Shown: positions 56,110 to 64,000 of the stretch, piece after piece | Layout of the letters: each line of letters opens with the position of its first letter | Numbering within the stretch: the first letter of the stretch is position 1 | Source: Bin125 sp026705025 | GTDB taxonomy: Bacteria; Chloroflexota; Dehalococcoidia; Bin125 | Assembly (NCBI GenBank): GCA_026705025.1 | Contig: JAPPBN010000054.1 | Coordinates: forward strand, 54,780-118,779 | Reading direction: 5' to 3' | Length of the DNA: 64,000 nt | Program-made: the position numbers and the translations under genes | The notes under the pieces: generated by a model | What the model was told of the DNA's origin: nothing | What the model saw: the letters and a program-made list of their open reading frames with translations, nothing else | Databases searched by the model: none

Positions 56110-57240
56110 GTGAAGTCACGACAGATTCGCTCCATGGTGACCGGTGACGGGCGACTCGTGCTCTCGCTCGAAGACACGGAAGTCCCTCCGCCCGGCCCGG
56201 ACGAGGTCATGATTCGGGTCGAGGCGTCGCCAATCAATCCGTCCGACCTGGGATTGCTGATTGGTCCGGCCGACATGAGTCTGGCCCAGGTGTCGGGCCC
56301 GCCCGAGAATCCCGTCGTCACCGCCCCGATTGCGCCTGGACTGCTGTCGTCGCAGTCCGACCGCTTCGATATGTCACTGCCGGCCGGCAACGAGGGCGCT
56401 GGCGTGGTCGTGGAGGCGGGTTCGAGCGATGCGGCCCAGGCACTGTTAGGTAAGACCGTGGCCGTGATCGCGCGTGAGATGTATGCGCAATACCGCCTGG
56501 TCAAGGTCGGCCAATGCCTCGAGCTACGCGAAGGCACGACCCCGGAGCAGGGCGCATCGTGCTTCGTCAATCCGCTCACCGTGCTGGGGATGGTCGAGAC
56601 CATGCGGCTTGAGGGTCACACCGCGCTCGTACATACCGCGGCGGCGTCAAATCTCGGCCAGATGCTGCAGAAGGTCTGCAACAACGAGGGCATCGAGCTC
56701 GTCAACGTAGTCCGGCGTCCGGAACATGTCGAACTGCTTCGCGGGATCGGGGCGCGCTACATCTGCGACACGAGCTTGGACAGCTTCGAAGACGATCTGA
56801 TCGAAGCACTGACCGAGACCGGCGCGACGCTCGCGTTCGACGCGACCGGTGGCGGTCCGCTGGCGAACCAGCTGCTCCATTGCATGGAAGTTGCGGCGAA
56901 AGCCAAGGATCCGGGATTCAATCGATACGGCTCCAACGTACACAAGCAGGTCTACATCTATGGAGGCCTCGATACTTCTCCGACCGTCCTGCATCGCAGC
57001 TACGGCCTGGCCTGGGGCCTGGGCGGCTGGCTGCTCACGCCGTTCCTGGAGCGAATCGGCCCGGAAGCCGCCGAGCGTCTCCGCCAACGAGTCGCCGACG
57101 AGGTCACCACCACGTTCAAGAGTGAGTACGCCAGGGAGATCTCATTGGCCGAAGCCCTCGACTTCGACAACATCGCCGTCTACAACAAGCGAGCGACGGG
57201 CGAGAAGTACCTGATCAATCCGAACAAGGATCTCGATTAG
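56110..57240 (+). CDS. Medium-chain dehydrogenase/reductase (zinc-free quinone/enoyl reductase type)
   Basis: A 376-residue MDR protein. The GroES-like domain has PPPGPDEVMIRVEASPINPSDLGLLIG, then NEGAGVVVEAGSS; the zinc ligands of alcohol dehydrogenases are absent. The nucleotide domain has TAAASNLGQMLQKVCNNEGIELVNVVRRPEHVELL in place of the usual GxGxxG loop, as in crotonyl/acrylyl-CoA reductase-like MDRs. Start GTG 56110 is tentative; ATG 56134 is also possible. Its stop overlaps the converging SDR gene by 4 bp. Confidence 0.82.
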   Translation: MKSRQIRSMVTGDGRLVLSLEDTEVPPPGPDEVMIRVEASPINPSDLGLLIGPADMSLAQVSGPPENPVVTAPIAPGLLSSQSDRFDMSLPAGNEGAGVVVEAGSSDAAQALLGKTVAVIAREMYAQYRLVKVGQCLELREGTTPEQGASCFVNPLTVLGMVETMRLEGHTALVHTAAASNLGQMLQKVCNNEGIELVNVVRRPEHVELLRGIGARYICDTSLDSFEDDLIEALTETGATLAFDATGGGPLANQLLHCMEVAAKAKDPGFNRYGSNVHKQVYIYGGLDTSPTVLHRSYGLAWGLGGWLLTPFLERIGPEAAERLRQRVADEVTTTFKSEYAREISLAEALDFDNIAVYNKRATGEKYLINPNKDLD

Positions 57241-58001
57241 CCCCGACCGTAGAGCGGCATCTTTGTCGCCATCACGGTGATGAACGGCACGTTGGCGTCG
57301 AGCGGCAGATTCGACATGTAGACGATCGCATCGGCGACGTGCTCGACATCGAACGTCGGCTCGGCCATCCGCTCGCCGCTGGGTTGCGGAACGCCGCGTC
57401 CCATGCCACCGGTCATCTCGGTCAGCGCATTGCCGATGTCGATCTGCCCGCCGGCGATGTCGTACTTGCGTCCGTCGAGCGCGATCGACTTGGTCAGGCC
57501 AGTCAGCGCGTGCTTGGTCGAGGTGTAGGGCGCAGAGTTGGGCCGCGGCCGATCGGCCGAAATCGAGCCATTGTTGATGATCCGTCCGCCGCGTGGATCC
57601 TGATCCTTCATGATCCGGAACGCCTCCTGGGTGCAGAGGAACGCGCCGGTCAGATTCAGATCAACGACGCGTTGCCATTGCTCGAGGGTCAGATCCTCCA
57701 GCAACACGGGCGGCGACCCGCCGCCGGCGTTGTTGAACAGCATGTCCAACCGTCCGTAGGTCTCACGCACCTGAGCGAAGAGTGAAGCCACACCGTCGGC
57801 ATTGCTGACATCGGCGGCGATCGCGAGGGTCCGAGCCGCATCATCGCCGGCCATCGCCTGAGTTTCTTCGAGACGTTCGATCCGTCTGCCGTTGAGCACC
57901 ACCGTCCAGCCATGCCTGAGCAATCCCAGCGCCGACGCCCGTCCCACGCCAGAACCCGCTCCCGTGATCACGGCGATCCGTTGAGTGGTTGAGTCTGTCA
58001 T
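57237..58001 (-). CDS. Short-chain dehydrogenase/reductase (SDR)
   Basis: A 254-residue SDR. TGAGSGVGRASALG forms the cofactor loop, NNAGGGSP the structural motif, Ser is in NNGSISADRP and Tyr/Lys in PYTSTKHALTG. The Arg residues after the second strand (LNGRRIERLEE) favour NADP(H). It overlaps the upstream hydroxypyruvate-isomerase-like gene by ATGA, so the two probably act in one pathway on a small hydroxy-acid or sugar. Substrate unknown. Confidence 0.9.
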   Translation of the reverse strand: MTDSTTQRIAVITGAGSGVGRASALGLLRHGWTVVLNGRRIERLEETQAMAGDDAARTLAIAADVSNADGVASLFAQVRETYGRLDMLFNNAGGGSPPVLLEDLTLEQWQRVVDLNLTGAFLCTQEAFRIMKDQDPRGGRIINNGSISADRPRPNSAPYTSTKHALTGLTKSIALDGRKYDIAGGQIDIGNALTEMTGGMGRGVPQPSGERMAEPTFDVEHVADAIVYMSNLPLDANVPFITVMATKMPLYGRG

Positions 58002-58783
58002 GGTTCCGTCCCTTCAGTCTCTCGCCCGACATCATCCGTGATGCCGTACGGCCGCGCCCAGCTCAGTCCTGCGAGTGTTCCTGCGCGCGGGCGGTATTCG
58101 CAGCCGACCCAGCCGTCGTAGCCCAGCTCGTCGATCTTCGAGAGCAAGTACGGATAGTTGATTTCCTGCTGCTCGTCCGGTTCGTTCCGGCCGGGAACTC
58201 CGCTGATCTGGATGTGCCCGATCAGATCGAAGTGGGCGGCGATGCTATCCGCCAGACGGCCTTCCATGATCTGCATGTGGTAGATGTCGTACTGCATCCG
58301 CACGTTGTCGCGCTCGACCCGTTCAATGATCCGCCGAGCCTGCGCGCTGCCGGTCAGGAAGTATCCCGGATTGTCGACCGTGTTCAACGGCTCAAGCATC
58401 ACTTGCACACCTCGCGCAGCCGCCTCGTCGGCTGCCCAGCGCACATTGTCGATGAAGGTCGTTTGGGCCTTCGGATCGTCCGTCCGACCCGCCAGGCAAT
58501 GAATCCGCCCGCACTCCAGCGCCTCTGCGTACGACAATGCCTTCGCCAATCCCTCACGAAAGGCTCGCTCTTCCCCAGGAATGGCACCGACCGCGACCGG
58601 CATGTTGATCAGCGCCACCTGCAGGTCGGCGTCGGCAATACGCTCCGCCAGCCGCTCGGCAGTCTCCGAGTACGGCGCCTGGATCTCGACCGCGCGGAAT
58701 CCCGATGCAGCTGCCTTCGCGAAGCGCTCCGGCAACGCGACTTCGTTGAACATCCAGGACACGCTCGCAGCGAGGTCGGGCAT
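57998..58783 (-). CDS. hyi: Hydroxypyruvate isomerase-like TIM-barrel protein
   Basis: A 261-residue xylose-isomerase-like barrel. It starts LAASVSWMFNEVALPERFAKAAASGFRAVEIQAPY, typical of Hyi. Metal/substrate residues appear in VMLEPLN (Glu), MQYDIYHMQIMEG (Asp, His), GHIQISGVPGRNEPD and WVGCEYRP (Glu). Hyi interconverts hydroxypyruvate and tartronate semialdehyde; related enzymes isomerise erythrulose phosphates. The overlap with an SDR gene suggests isomerisation followed by reduction or oxidation. Confidence 0.85.
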   Translation of the reverse strand: MPDLAASVSWMFNEVALPERFAKAAASGFRAVEIQAPYSETAERLAERIADADLQVALINMPVAVGAIPGEERAFREGLAKALSYAEALECGRIHCLAGRTDDPKAQTTFIDNVRWAADEAAARGVQVMLEPLNTVDNPGYFLTGSAQARRIIERVERDNVRMQYDIYHMQIMEGRLADSIAAHFDLIGHIQISGVPGRNEPDEQQEINYPYLLSKIDELGYDGWVGCEYRPRAGTLAGLSWARPYGITDDVGRETEGTEP

Positions 58784-58835
58784 GGCGGCATACTAAGGGC
58801 TGCTCGAGTTTGAACCCGGCGAATCCGGACCGGCC

Positions 58836-59351
58836 ATGGACCAAACCTACTTCTCCGCAAAAGTCGAAAAGCGCATCAGTGCCATACATGGCCGAGGCCT
58901 GTTCGCCCTCAAGCCGATCTCCCGAGGTGAGATCGTCGTCGTCAAGGGCGGTCACGTCATGACCCGCACGCAACGCGACCAGGTTGCGCAGGAATTGGGC
59001 CCGGCCGAGATTCAGATCACCGAGGACCTGCACATCGGCCCAATCACGCCCGAGCAGCGCGAGCGCGGCATGATGCATCTCAACCACTCCTGTGAGCCAA
59101 ATCTGGGACTACAGGGACAGATCGTCTTCGTCGCCATGCGAGATATCGCTGAAGGCGAAGAGCTAACCATCGACTACGCCATGACCGACGACGAGCCGTA
59201 CGAAATGCCGTGCGACTGCGGAGCTGAGGGCTGCCGAAGCACCATCACCGGCTACGACTGGAAACAACCCTCACTGCAGCGCAAGTACGACGGCTACTTC
59301 TCCTGGTTCATTCAACGACGGCTGCCCCACACAGACAGCGGAGAATCCTGA
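58836..59351 (+). CDS. SET-domain protein
   Basis: A 171-residue protein that is almost entirely a SET domain. The first motif is HGRGLFALKPISRGEIV, the SAM/pseudoknot motif is HLNHSCEPNLG, the catalytic-region motif GEELTIDYAM follows, and the post-SET cysteines are in CDCGAEGCRSTITG. All features of an active protein-lysine methyltransferase are present. Bacterial SET proteins are uncommon outside a few groups and may modify ribosomal or DNA-binding proteins; the target here is unknown. It diverges from the Hyi-like gene. Confidence 0.88.
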   Translation: MDQTYFSAKVEKRISAIHGRGLFALKPISRGEIVVVKGGHVMTRTQRDQVAQELGPAEIQITEDLHIGPITPEQRERGMMHLNHSCEPNLGLQGQIVFVAMRDIAEGEELTIDYAMTDDEPYEMPCDCGAEGCRSTITGYDWKQPSLQRKYDGYFSWFIQRRLPHTDSGES

Positions 59352-59447
59352 TTCTCTCGGGAGTTTGGGCGCAGAAAACGGATAGATTCGCCCTTCGCCC
59401 CTGCCTACGTTGTCCGTATCAGCACCTCAACGAATCGAGTGTGGCTC

Positions 59448-59921
59448 ATGGACCGATGGCCCAGGAATCAATCTCCCCAGGAACTTGCGGAATGGATCAA
59501 CCAGCAATGCGGTGAAGAGACGCTCATGAACCGCCTGAGAATGCGTGTCGTCGAAGCCGGACCCGAGCGCGTCGTTGTGGAACTGCCTGTGCGTCTCGGC
59601 GTCCTGACCCCTCAGCACCATGTCCACGCGGGAACCATGATCGCTCTGGCCGACTCTGCCGCAACCTGGGCCGCGATCGCTTCCTATCGTGGTGAGCTGG
59701 AGCCCGACCAAATGCCGGTCGCAGTGGCCATTTCCAGCCAGCTCGTCGCCAACGTCAGCCAGGGCATGCTGGTAGCCGAGGCGACCGTTCCCCATCCTGG
59801 CCGAACTCTGCTCGCCGCGAACACTCGTATCACCGATGGTGAGGGCAAGTTGCTCGCGATCGTCAACTCAACTCACTTCGTCCGCGTTCCGTCGCAACTG
59901 CCGTCGACGGAATCCGCGTAG
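59448..59921 (+). CDS. Hotdog-fold thioesterase (PaaI/DUF4442-like)
   Basis: A ~157-residue hotdog protein. The core is MRVVEAGPERVVVELPVRLGVLTPQHHVHAGTMIALADSAATWAA: the HxHAG-type segment and the Asp on the central helix are the active-site features of PaaI-like acyl-CoA thioesterases. The C-terminal strands GMLVAEATVPHPGRTLLAANTRI complete the fold. ATG 59448 is chosen; GTG 59439 is in frame. It precedes ada by 19 bp and could be cotranscribed. Confidence 0.85.
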   Translation: MDRWPRNQSPQELAEWINQQCGEETLMNRLRMRVVEAGPERVVVELPVRLGVLTPQHHVHAGTMIALADSAATWAAIASYRGELEPDQMPVAVAISSQLVANVSQGMLVAEATVPHPGRTLLAANTRITDGEGKLLAIVNSTHFVRVPSQLPSTESA

Positions 59922-59940
59922 CTCACCAGAACACACTGCG

Positions 59941-61122
59941 ATGTCTACTACAGATACGTTCGAAACCGGTCCGCAACCGGACGCGCTGAGTCTGGACAGC
60001 GAGCAACTGTGGACCGCCGTGCAGGCAAGGGATGCAAACTACGATGGTCACCTGGTGTACGCAGTGCGCTCCACCGGCATCTACTGTCGGCCCAGTTGTC
60101 CCAGCCGCCGCCCGCGCCCGGCTCAGGTCACGTTCTTCGCGACACCGAATGAAGCGCGTCTCGCCGGCTACCGCGCCTGCCGGCGTTGCCGACCCGATGA
60201 AGCAGGCGAGGACGCCAGGCTGATCCCGCGCGCCCGCGAATACATCGACGCGCGGATCGACGCTGACGATGCTCTGCCGTCGCTGACAGAACTGACGACT
60301 GAGCTGGCAGTCACGCCGGCCCGGTTGCGGCGCGTGTTCAGGCAGCACGCCGGCCTCACGCCCATCCAGTACGCCCGCGGACGCCGCCTCGCCCGATTCA
60401 AATCCAGGCTGCGAAATCAGGCAAGCGTCGCGGATGCGATGTATGACGCTGGCTACGGCTCAACCAGCCGTGTGTACGAAAGCGCCAACGCCCAACTCGG
60501 CATGACTCCGGCCAGCTATCGCAAGGGAGGCGCCGGAGCGGTCATCCGCTTCATGGTCTCGCAGTCTGCTCTCGGCGACGTGCTGGTCGCCGGCACGGTA
60601 ACAGGCGTGTGCGCCGTCAAACTCGGCGACGATCCTGACGCGCTCATCGCCGAACTGCATGGTGAGTTCCCCGCCGCAGAGATCGAGCGCCTGGAGAGCG
60701 GTCAACGCGACCAGCAATCGCCTGGACTGCATGGCTGGCTGGGCGCGATCCTGAACTACCTCGATGGCAACCGGGAGGACGTCGACTTACCACTAGACGT
60801 TCAGGCGACCGTCTTCCAGTGGCGGGTCTGGCGGAAACTCCAGGCCATCCCAGCGGGTCAGACAACGACCTACGGACAGATGGCAGAGCAACTGGAGCAA
60901 CCTGCAGCCAGCCGCGCTGTAGGACAGGCATGCGCCTCCAATCCGGTCGCGCTGATCATCCCCTGTCATCGCGCTCTGCGGAAGGACGGCAGTCTGGGCG
61001 GGTACCGCTGGGGAACCGAGCGCAAAGCGCACCTGTTGGAACAGGAACGCCGACAGCAGGAACCCTCAGGTCCGCCTACGGACGCCAGGTTGGACCCGAA
61101 CCGGGACCGAGCTGCGTCTTGA
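59941..61122 (+). CDS. ada: Bifunctional Ada: methylphosphotriester and O6-methylguanine repair, transcription activator
   Basis: All three parts of Ada are present in 393 residues. The zinc-binding N-domain has Cys49, Cys53, Cys80 and Cys83 (GIYCRPSCPSR, ACRRCRPDE); Cys49 corresponds to the phosphotriester acceptor. An AraC-type HTH follows (LAVTPARLRRVFRQHAGLTPIQYARGRRLARF, then DAGYGSTSRVYE). The C-terminal methylguanine acceptor lies in IIPCHRALRKDG near residue 342. ATG 59941 gives the standard N-terminus. Its 3' end overlaps the converging carboxylase gene by 47 bp. Confidence 0.95.
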   Translation: MSTTDTFETGPQPDALSLDSEQLWTAVQARDANYDGHLVYAVRSTGIYCRPSCPSRRPRPAQVTFFATPNEARLAGYRACRRCRPDEAGEDARLIPRAREYIDARIDADDALPSLTELTTELAVTPARLRRVFRQHAGLTPIQYARGRRLARFKSRLRNQASVADAMYDAGYGSTSRVYESANAQLGMTPASYRKGGAGAVIRFMVSQSALGDVLVAGTVTGVCAVKLGDDPDALIAELHGEFPAAEIERLESGQRDQQSPGLHGWLGAILNYLDGNREDVDLPLDVQATVFQWRVWRKLQAIPAGQTTTYGQMAEQLEQPAASRAVGQACASNPVALIIPCHRALRKDGSLGGYRWGTERKAHLLEQERRQQEPSGPPTDARLDPNRDRAAS

Positions 61123-62635
61123 TCACGCCCTGCGCTAGCTCGACGAAGTCGCACAGCCGCGCCCGCGTCTCGCGTGGATCGATCAAGTCCAGCCCGCTCG
61201 CCTCCGCTGTGCGGAACGGCGAGGAGATCCGCTGGAACGTCTCCTCCAGCTCCACGCGCTTGGCTTCAGGATCGTCGGCCGTTTCGATCACCCGCCGGAA
61301 GGCGGCCGTGGTGCCGCCTTCGATGTGCATCGATCCCCAGTGCCCCGAGACCCAGGCGAAGCGCCGATAGAGATGCGGCCCGGGACGGTACTGCAGACTC
61401 CCGGCCAGACCGAACGACTGTCGGCAGATGAAGGAAATCCAGGGCATCTTGCTGTGAATGATCGCGTGGACCAGACGCGACCCGGCCCGTTCGATCCCCT
61501 GCTCCTCCGACATCGGACCGACCAGGAAGCCCGGATCGTCCATCAGCACCACCATCGGAATGTGGAACGTGTCGCAAAGCTGGACCAGCCGCGTCGACTT
61601 CTCCGCCGCGGCCACGTCCATCGAACCGCCCCGGTGATACGGGTTGTTGGTCATCACCCCGACCGGATACCCATGCGCCCGGCCCAATCCTACGATCCGC
61701 GACGTGCCGTAGTCCGGAGCGATCTCGAAGAACGAACCCTCGTCGAGCACCCCCTCGAGGATCACCCGCACGTCATACGGCCGACGCTTGTTGCGCGGGA
61801 TCAGCGAGAGCAGCCGCTCGTCGCGCCGGTTCGGATCGTCCGAGGTATCCCCGCGCGGCGGCATCTCCCAGACGTTGTCGGGCATGAAACTGAGGAACTG
61901 CTTGACCTGTTCGATCGCCGCCGGCTCGTCCTCGGCGACGTTGTCGACGACGCCGCTGATCCGCGTATGGATCGCGTGCCCGCCCAGGTCCTCCTTGTCG
62001 ATCTCGAGTCCCAACGCCGCTTTGACCACCGGCGGACCGCCGGGAAAGACCTGCCCGGTGCCCTTCGCGATCACGCTGAAGTGGCTCAGCGGAGGGATCG
62101 GCGCCAGCCCGCCCGCCGCTGGTCCCAGCACTGCCGAGACCACCGGAGACACGCTGAGAATCTTGCAGTAGTCCTCGAACTGGCCGCCGTCGGGGATATA
62201 GGTGCGCCCCAGGTCCGAGAACTCGGTCACGCTGCCGCCCGCCCCGTCGATCAGGTTGACCAGCGGCAACTGCAACTCGGCCGGACCGGGATGACCGTGC
62301 CCGATGTCGACCCCGCCGTCGTCGGTCCGCGCCGATCCGCCGCGCACGGTGAAATCCTGACCGCGCACAACCACCCGCCGACCATTCACCTTCGCCAGAC
62401 CGCGCACGCTGCTGACCGGCGTGAACGAGACCAGCTCGCCCCGCTCGTCGTACGTCCCCCGACCCTGCAGCTTGCCCAGCTCGTCGAAGCTGCCCGGATC
62501 GGCCAGCAGCGCAATCCGCTCGCGCACGGTCAGCTTGCCCTGCGAGTGCTGCCGCCCGACCCCGTAGTCCCCGCCCATCTGTTCCTTCAGCGCATGCCGA
62601 CGCGCCAGTTCATCAATTTCCTGCTGCCAGCTCAT
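61076..62635 (-). CDS. Acyl-CoA carboxylase carboxyltransferase (beta) subunit
   Basis: A 519-residue biotin-dependent carboxyltransferase of the PccB/MccB/MmdA type. ELARRHALKEQMGGDYGVGRQHSQGKLTVRERIALLADPGSF is the N-terminal signature; GGAGGSVTEFSDLG and FPGGPPVVKAALG define the first crotonase-like half; MTNNPYHRGGSMDVAAAEKSTRLVQLCDTFHIPMVVLMDDPGFLVGP is the acyl-CoA-site half. ATG 62635 has GGGAGAGA upstream. No biotin carboxylase/BCCP gene is adjacent. Substrate (propionyl-, methylcrotonyl-, geranyl- or acetone-type CoA) cannot be told from sequence. The upstream in-frame extension is repeat-derived. Confidence 0.9.
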   Translation of the reverse strand: MSWQQEIDELARRHALKEQMGGDYGVGRQHSQGKLTVRERIALLADPGSFDELGKLQGRGTYDERGELVSFTPVSSVRGLAKVNGRRVVVRGQDFTVRGGSARTDDGGVDIGHGHPGPAELQLPLVNLIDGAGGSVTEFSDLGRTYIPDGGQFEDYCKILSVSPVVSAVLGPAAGGLAPIPPLSHFSVIAKGTGQVFPGGPPVVKAALGLEIDKEDLGGHAIHTRISGVVDNVAEDEPAAIEQVKQFLSFMPDNVWEMPPRGDTSDDPNRRDERLLSLIPRNKRRPYDVRVILEGVLDEGSFFEIAPDYGTSRIVGLGRAHGYPVGVMTNNPYHRGGSMDVAAAEKSTRLVQLCDTFHIPMVVLMDDPGFLVGPMSEEQGIERAGSRLVHAIIHSKMPWISFICRQSFGLAGSLQYRPGPHLYRRFAWVSGHWGSMHIEGGTTAAFRRVIETADDPEAKRVELEETFQRISSPFRTAEASGLDLIDPRETRARLCDFVELAQGVIKTQLGPGSGPTWRP

Positions 62636-62704
62636 AGGTCTCTCCCTCAGTGCACAATCCTCCGACAGACTAGGCGCGTCCGCACACGCTCCTCCGCTTC
62701 CGGT

Positions 62705-62812
62705 CCCCTCTCCCGGCGGGAGAGGGTTAGGGTGAGGGCCCTTCGACGGCCGAACCCTCACCCCAGCCCCCCGCATCAAGTGCGGGGCAGGCTTCTCCCA
62801 GAGGGAGAGGGA
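62705..62812. repeat. Pair of REP-like elements, one carrying a nested palindrome
   Basis: The first (62705-62742) is the short form CCCTCTCCCGGCGGGAGAGGG followed by TTAGGGTGAGGGCCC. The second (62753-62812) is the same element reversed, with an extra segment containing CCCCGCATCAAGTGCGGGG inserted in its centre. It is nearly identical, in inverted orientation, to 63941-64000. Together they bracket the epimerase gene. Confidence 0.8.
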
Positions 62813-62886
62813 GTCCGCCCGACCCCTCTCCCCCGACTGCTACCTTGCCGCCAAAACGCGACGAGACAGCCGAAAGCAGGCCCACC

Positions 62887-63825
62887 ATGCGAATCTCAGT
62901 CCTCGGCGGCAGCGGATTCATCGGACCCCGCGTCATGCGACGCCTGGTCGAGCATGGACACGAAGTCCACTGCATGGACATCAACCCCAACGCGCCTGTC
63001 CTCGACCCGCTGCGTGACAAAGTGGAGATCATCCACGGCGACATCACCGTCATGGGCGACGTCGTCGAGGCGCTCGTCGCCGCCAAACCCGACCGCGTGC
63101 TCAACCTCGCCTACGTGCTCGGCGCCTCCGAGGCCGACCCGCATCCGCAGGTCAAGATCAACATCCTCGGCATGGACAACTGCTTCGAGGCCGCCCGCCT
63201 GCTCGACATCCGCCGCGTCGTCTACGCCAGTTCGCTCGCCGTCTACGGACCGCAGCGGCTGCACGGCGACAAGATGGTCACCGAGGACGACCTCTGCCTC
63301 GGCCGCGGCATCTACTCCGTCTCCAAGCGCTTCAACGAGCACCAGGCCGACTGGTACAACCGCGCCTACGACATGGCCATCACCGGCATCCGACCGGCCA
63401 ACATCACCGGACCCGACAAGGTGCGCGGCTCCATGAACCACGTCCAGTGCCAGGTCCTGCCCGCCCGCGACCAGCCGGTCAGCTTCCCCCACGCCGACAC
63501 CATGACCCTGCCCCTGCACGTCGAGGACATCGCCGAAGTCTTCGTCCGCGTCACCCTGGCCGAGCAGACCGCCCACGAGATCTACAACTCCGGAGGCCAC
63601 CCAACCAGCCTCGCCGACCTCGCCGCCGCCGTCCGCCAGTTCCTCCCCGACGCCGACATCACCTTCGACCAGAAACAGGGAGGCCACGACGCCTCCGGCC
63701 TCTACCTGATGGACAACTCCCGCCTCGTCGAAGAGTTCGAAATCGAATACGCCCCCTTCGACCAGAGAGTCCACGAAACCATCAACGAAGTCCGCCAATC
63801 CGAAGGCCTCCCCCCGGTCGGCTAG
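62887..63825 (+). CDS. NAD-dependent epimerase/dehydratase (extended SDR)
   Basis: A 312-residue extended SDR. The NAD loop GGSGFIGPRV is at the N-terminus (ISVLGGSGFIG), Asp ends the second strand (CMDIN), and the catalytic residues are Ser in YASSLAVYG and Tyr/Lys in IYSVSKRF. The C-terminal half has substrate-site features IRPANITGPD and LHVEDIAEVFVRV. It could be a nucleotide-sugar epimerase/dehydratase or act on another hydroxy substrate. ATG 62887 is used because earlier in-frame sequence is repeat-adjacent and not family-like. Confidence 0.88.
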   Translation: MRISVLGGSGFIGPRVMRRLVEHGHEVHCMDINPNAPVLDPLRDKVEIIHGDITVMGDVVEALVAAKPDRVLNLAYVLGASEADPHPQVKINILGMDNCFEAARLLDIRRVVYASSLAVYGPQRLHGDKMVTEDDLCLGRGIYSVSKRFNEHQADWYNRAYDMAITGIRPANITGPDKVRGSMNHVQCQVLPARDQPVSFPHADTMTLPLHVEDIAEVFVRVTLAEQTAHEIYNSGGHPTSLADLAAAVRQFLPDADITFDQKQGGHDASGLYLMDNSRLVEEFEIEYAPFDQRVHETINEVRQSEGLPPVG

Positions 63826-63838
63826 ACCAACCAAAGTC

Positions 63839-63858
63839 GGCCCCGCGAAGGCGGGGCC
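63839..63858 (+). terminator. Terminator-like hairpin after the epimerase gene
   Basis: GGCCCCGC (63839-63846) pairs perfectly with GCGGGGCC (63851-63858) around GAAG, followed by CTTCCC. Strong stem but weak T-tract. It lies 13 bp after the epimerase stop. Confidence 0.55.
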
Positions 63859-63895
63859 CTTCCCGTTCCCCGCCCCCGAGCGGGGACCCGCCCCC

Positions 63896-64000
63896 TCCGT
63901 CATTCCCGACCCCGGTCGGGAACCCCGCTGCTTTCCTACCCCCTCTCCCCGAGGGAGAAGCCTGCCCCGCACTTGATGCGGGGGGCTGGGGTGAGGGCCC
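63896..64000. repeat. REP-like palindromes at the window end
   Basis: Two elements: a CGTCATTCCCGACC-CC-GGTCGGGAA palindrome (63899-63924), a variant of the family at 417-513, and a long form of the CCCTCTCCCC...GTGAGGGCCC element (63941-64000) with the nested palindrome CCCCGCACTTGATGCGGGG. The second may continue past the window. Confidence 0.75.

Noticed and set aside
62636..62779. Upstream extension of the carboxyltransferase containing PHPNPLPPGEG
   Set aside because: This peptide is the well-known translation of the REP element; the ribosome site and family alignment support ATG 62635.
61325..63436. 700-codon plus-strand frame across the carboxylase and epimerase genes
   Set aside because: Antisense to the carboxyltransferase and out of frame with the epimerase; His/Arg/Pro-rich shadow produced by high GC.
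1..64000. tRNA, rRNA, insertion sequence or prophage genes
   Set aside because: I looked for T-loop GGTTCGAATCC-like motifs, transposase DDE/HUH motifs, integrases and phage structural genes and found none I could support.

Overview
This is a GC-rich, gene-dense bacterial chromosome segment with about 60 protein genes, mostly in short overlapping (ATGA/TGATG) operons. I saw no rRNA, tRNA, CRISPR array, prophage or insertion sequence. The gene mix points to Chloroflexota, perhaps a SAR202/Dehalococcoidia-like lineage: three CaiB/BaiF CoA-transferases, an enolase-superfamily enzyme, a flavin Baeyer-Villiger monooxygenase, several Rieske proteins, PhyH dioxygenase, many SDRs and amidohydrolases, a split glycine decarboxylase (PA/PB) and ABC ATPases with unusual tails. 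That assignment is inference from gene content, not a phylogenetic result.

Layout. 1-4826: phosphate uptake operon pstS (end only)-pstC-pstA-pstB-phoU. 4827-6735: a membrane protein, a diverged ~250-bp direct duplication full of palindromes, and two small ORFs. 6738-8791: two overlapping ABC ATPases without a permease. 8802-12441 (minus): mobA, three small unknown genes, threonine aldolase, lipoprotein; yqeC diverges from mobA. 13296-14609: an AT-richer DUF2971-like gene that looks acquired. 15042-22042: esterase-type hydrolases, a CoA-transferase, a DHA2 MFS exporter, PhyH. 22232-29970: two close amidohydrolase paralogs in direct orientation bracket a minus-strand set made of an NCS2 permease with an ATPase-like tail, DUF1330, a sterol C24-methyltransferase-like enzyme and a sterol-type Rieske oxygenase. 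29967-38598: small enzymes, CoA-transferases, amidohydrolase, cytochrome c, enolase-family enzyme and a VapBC-type module. 38599-48321: BVMO, esterase, a second toxin-antitoxin pair, a Rieske-helical fusion, a MetE-like enzyme, VOC, enoyl-CoA hydratase, amidohydrolase. 48655-57240: SDRs, the gcvT-H-PA-PB operon, an orphan FecCD permease and an MDR reductase. 57237-63825: SDR plus hydroxypyruvate-isomerase-like pair, SET-domain protein, thioesterase, Ada, an acyl-CoA carboxylase beta subunit and an NAD-dependent epimerase.

How it fits together. The core functions are phosphate homeostasis, one-carbon supply from glycine, and molybdenum-hydroxylase maturation (mobA, yqeC). The accessory genes suggest breakdown or remodelling of diverse organic acids, esters, ketones and lipids through CoA thioesters. 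The most notable biology is the translationally coupled sterol-methyltransferase-like/Rieske pair. The most notable non-coding structure is a set of 10-bp-period tandem arrays at three separate loci sharing the word CCAGATTCG, together with several nested families of REP-like palindromes.
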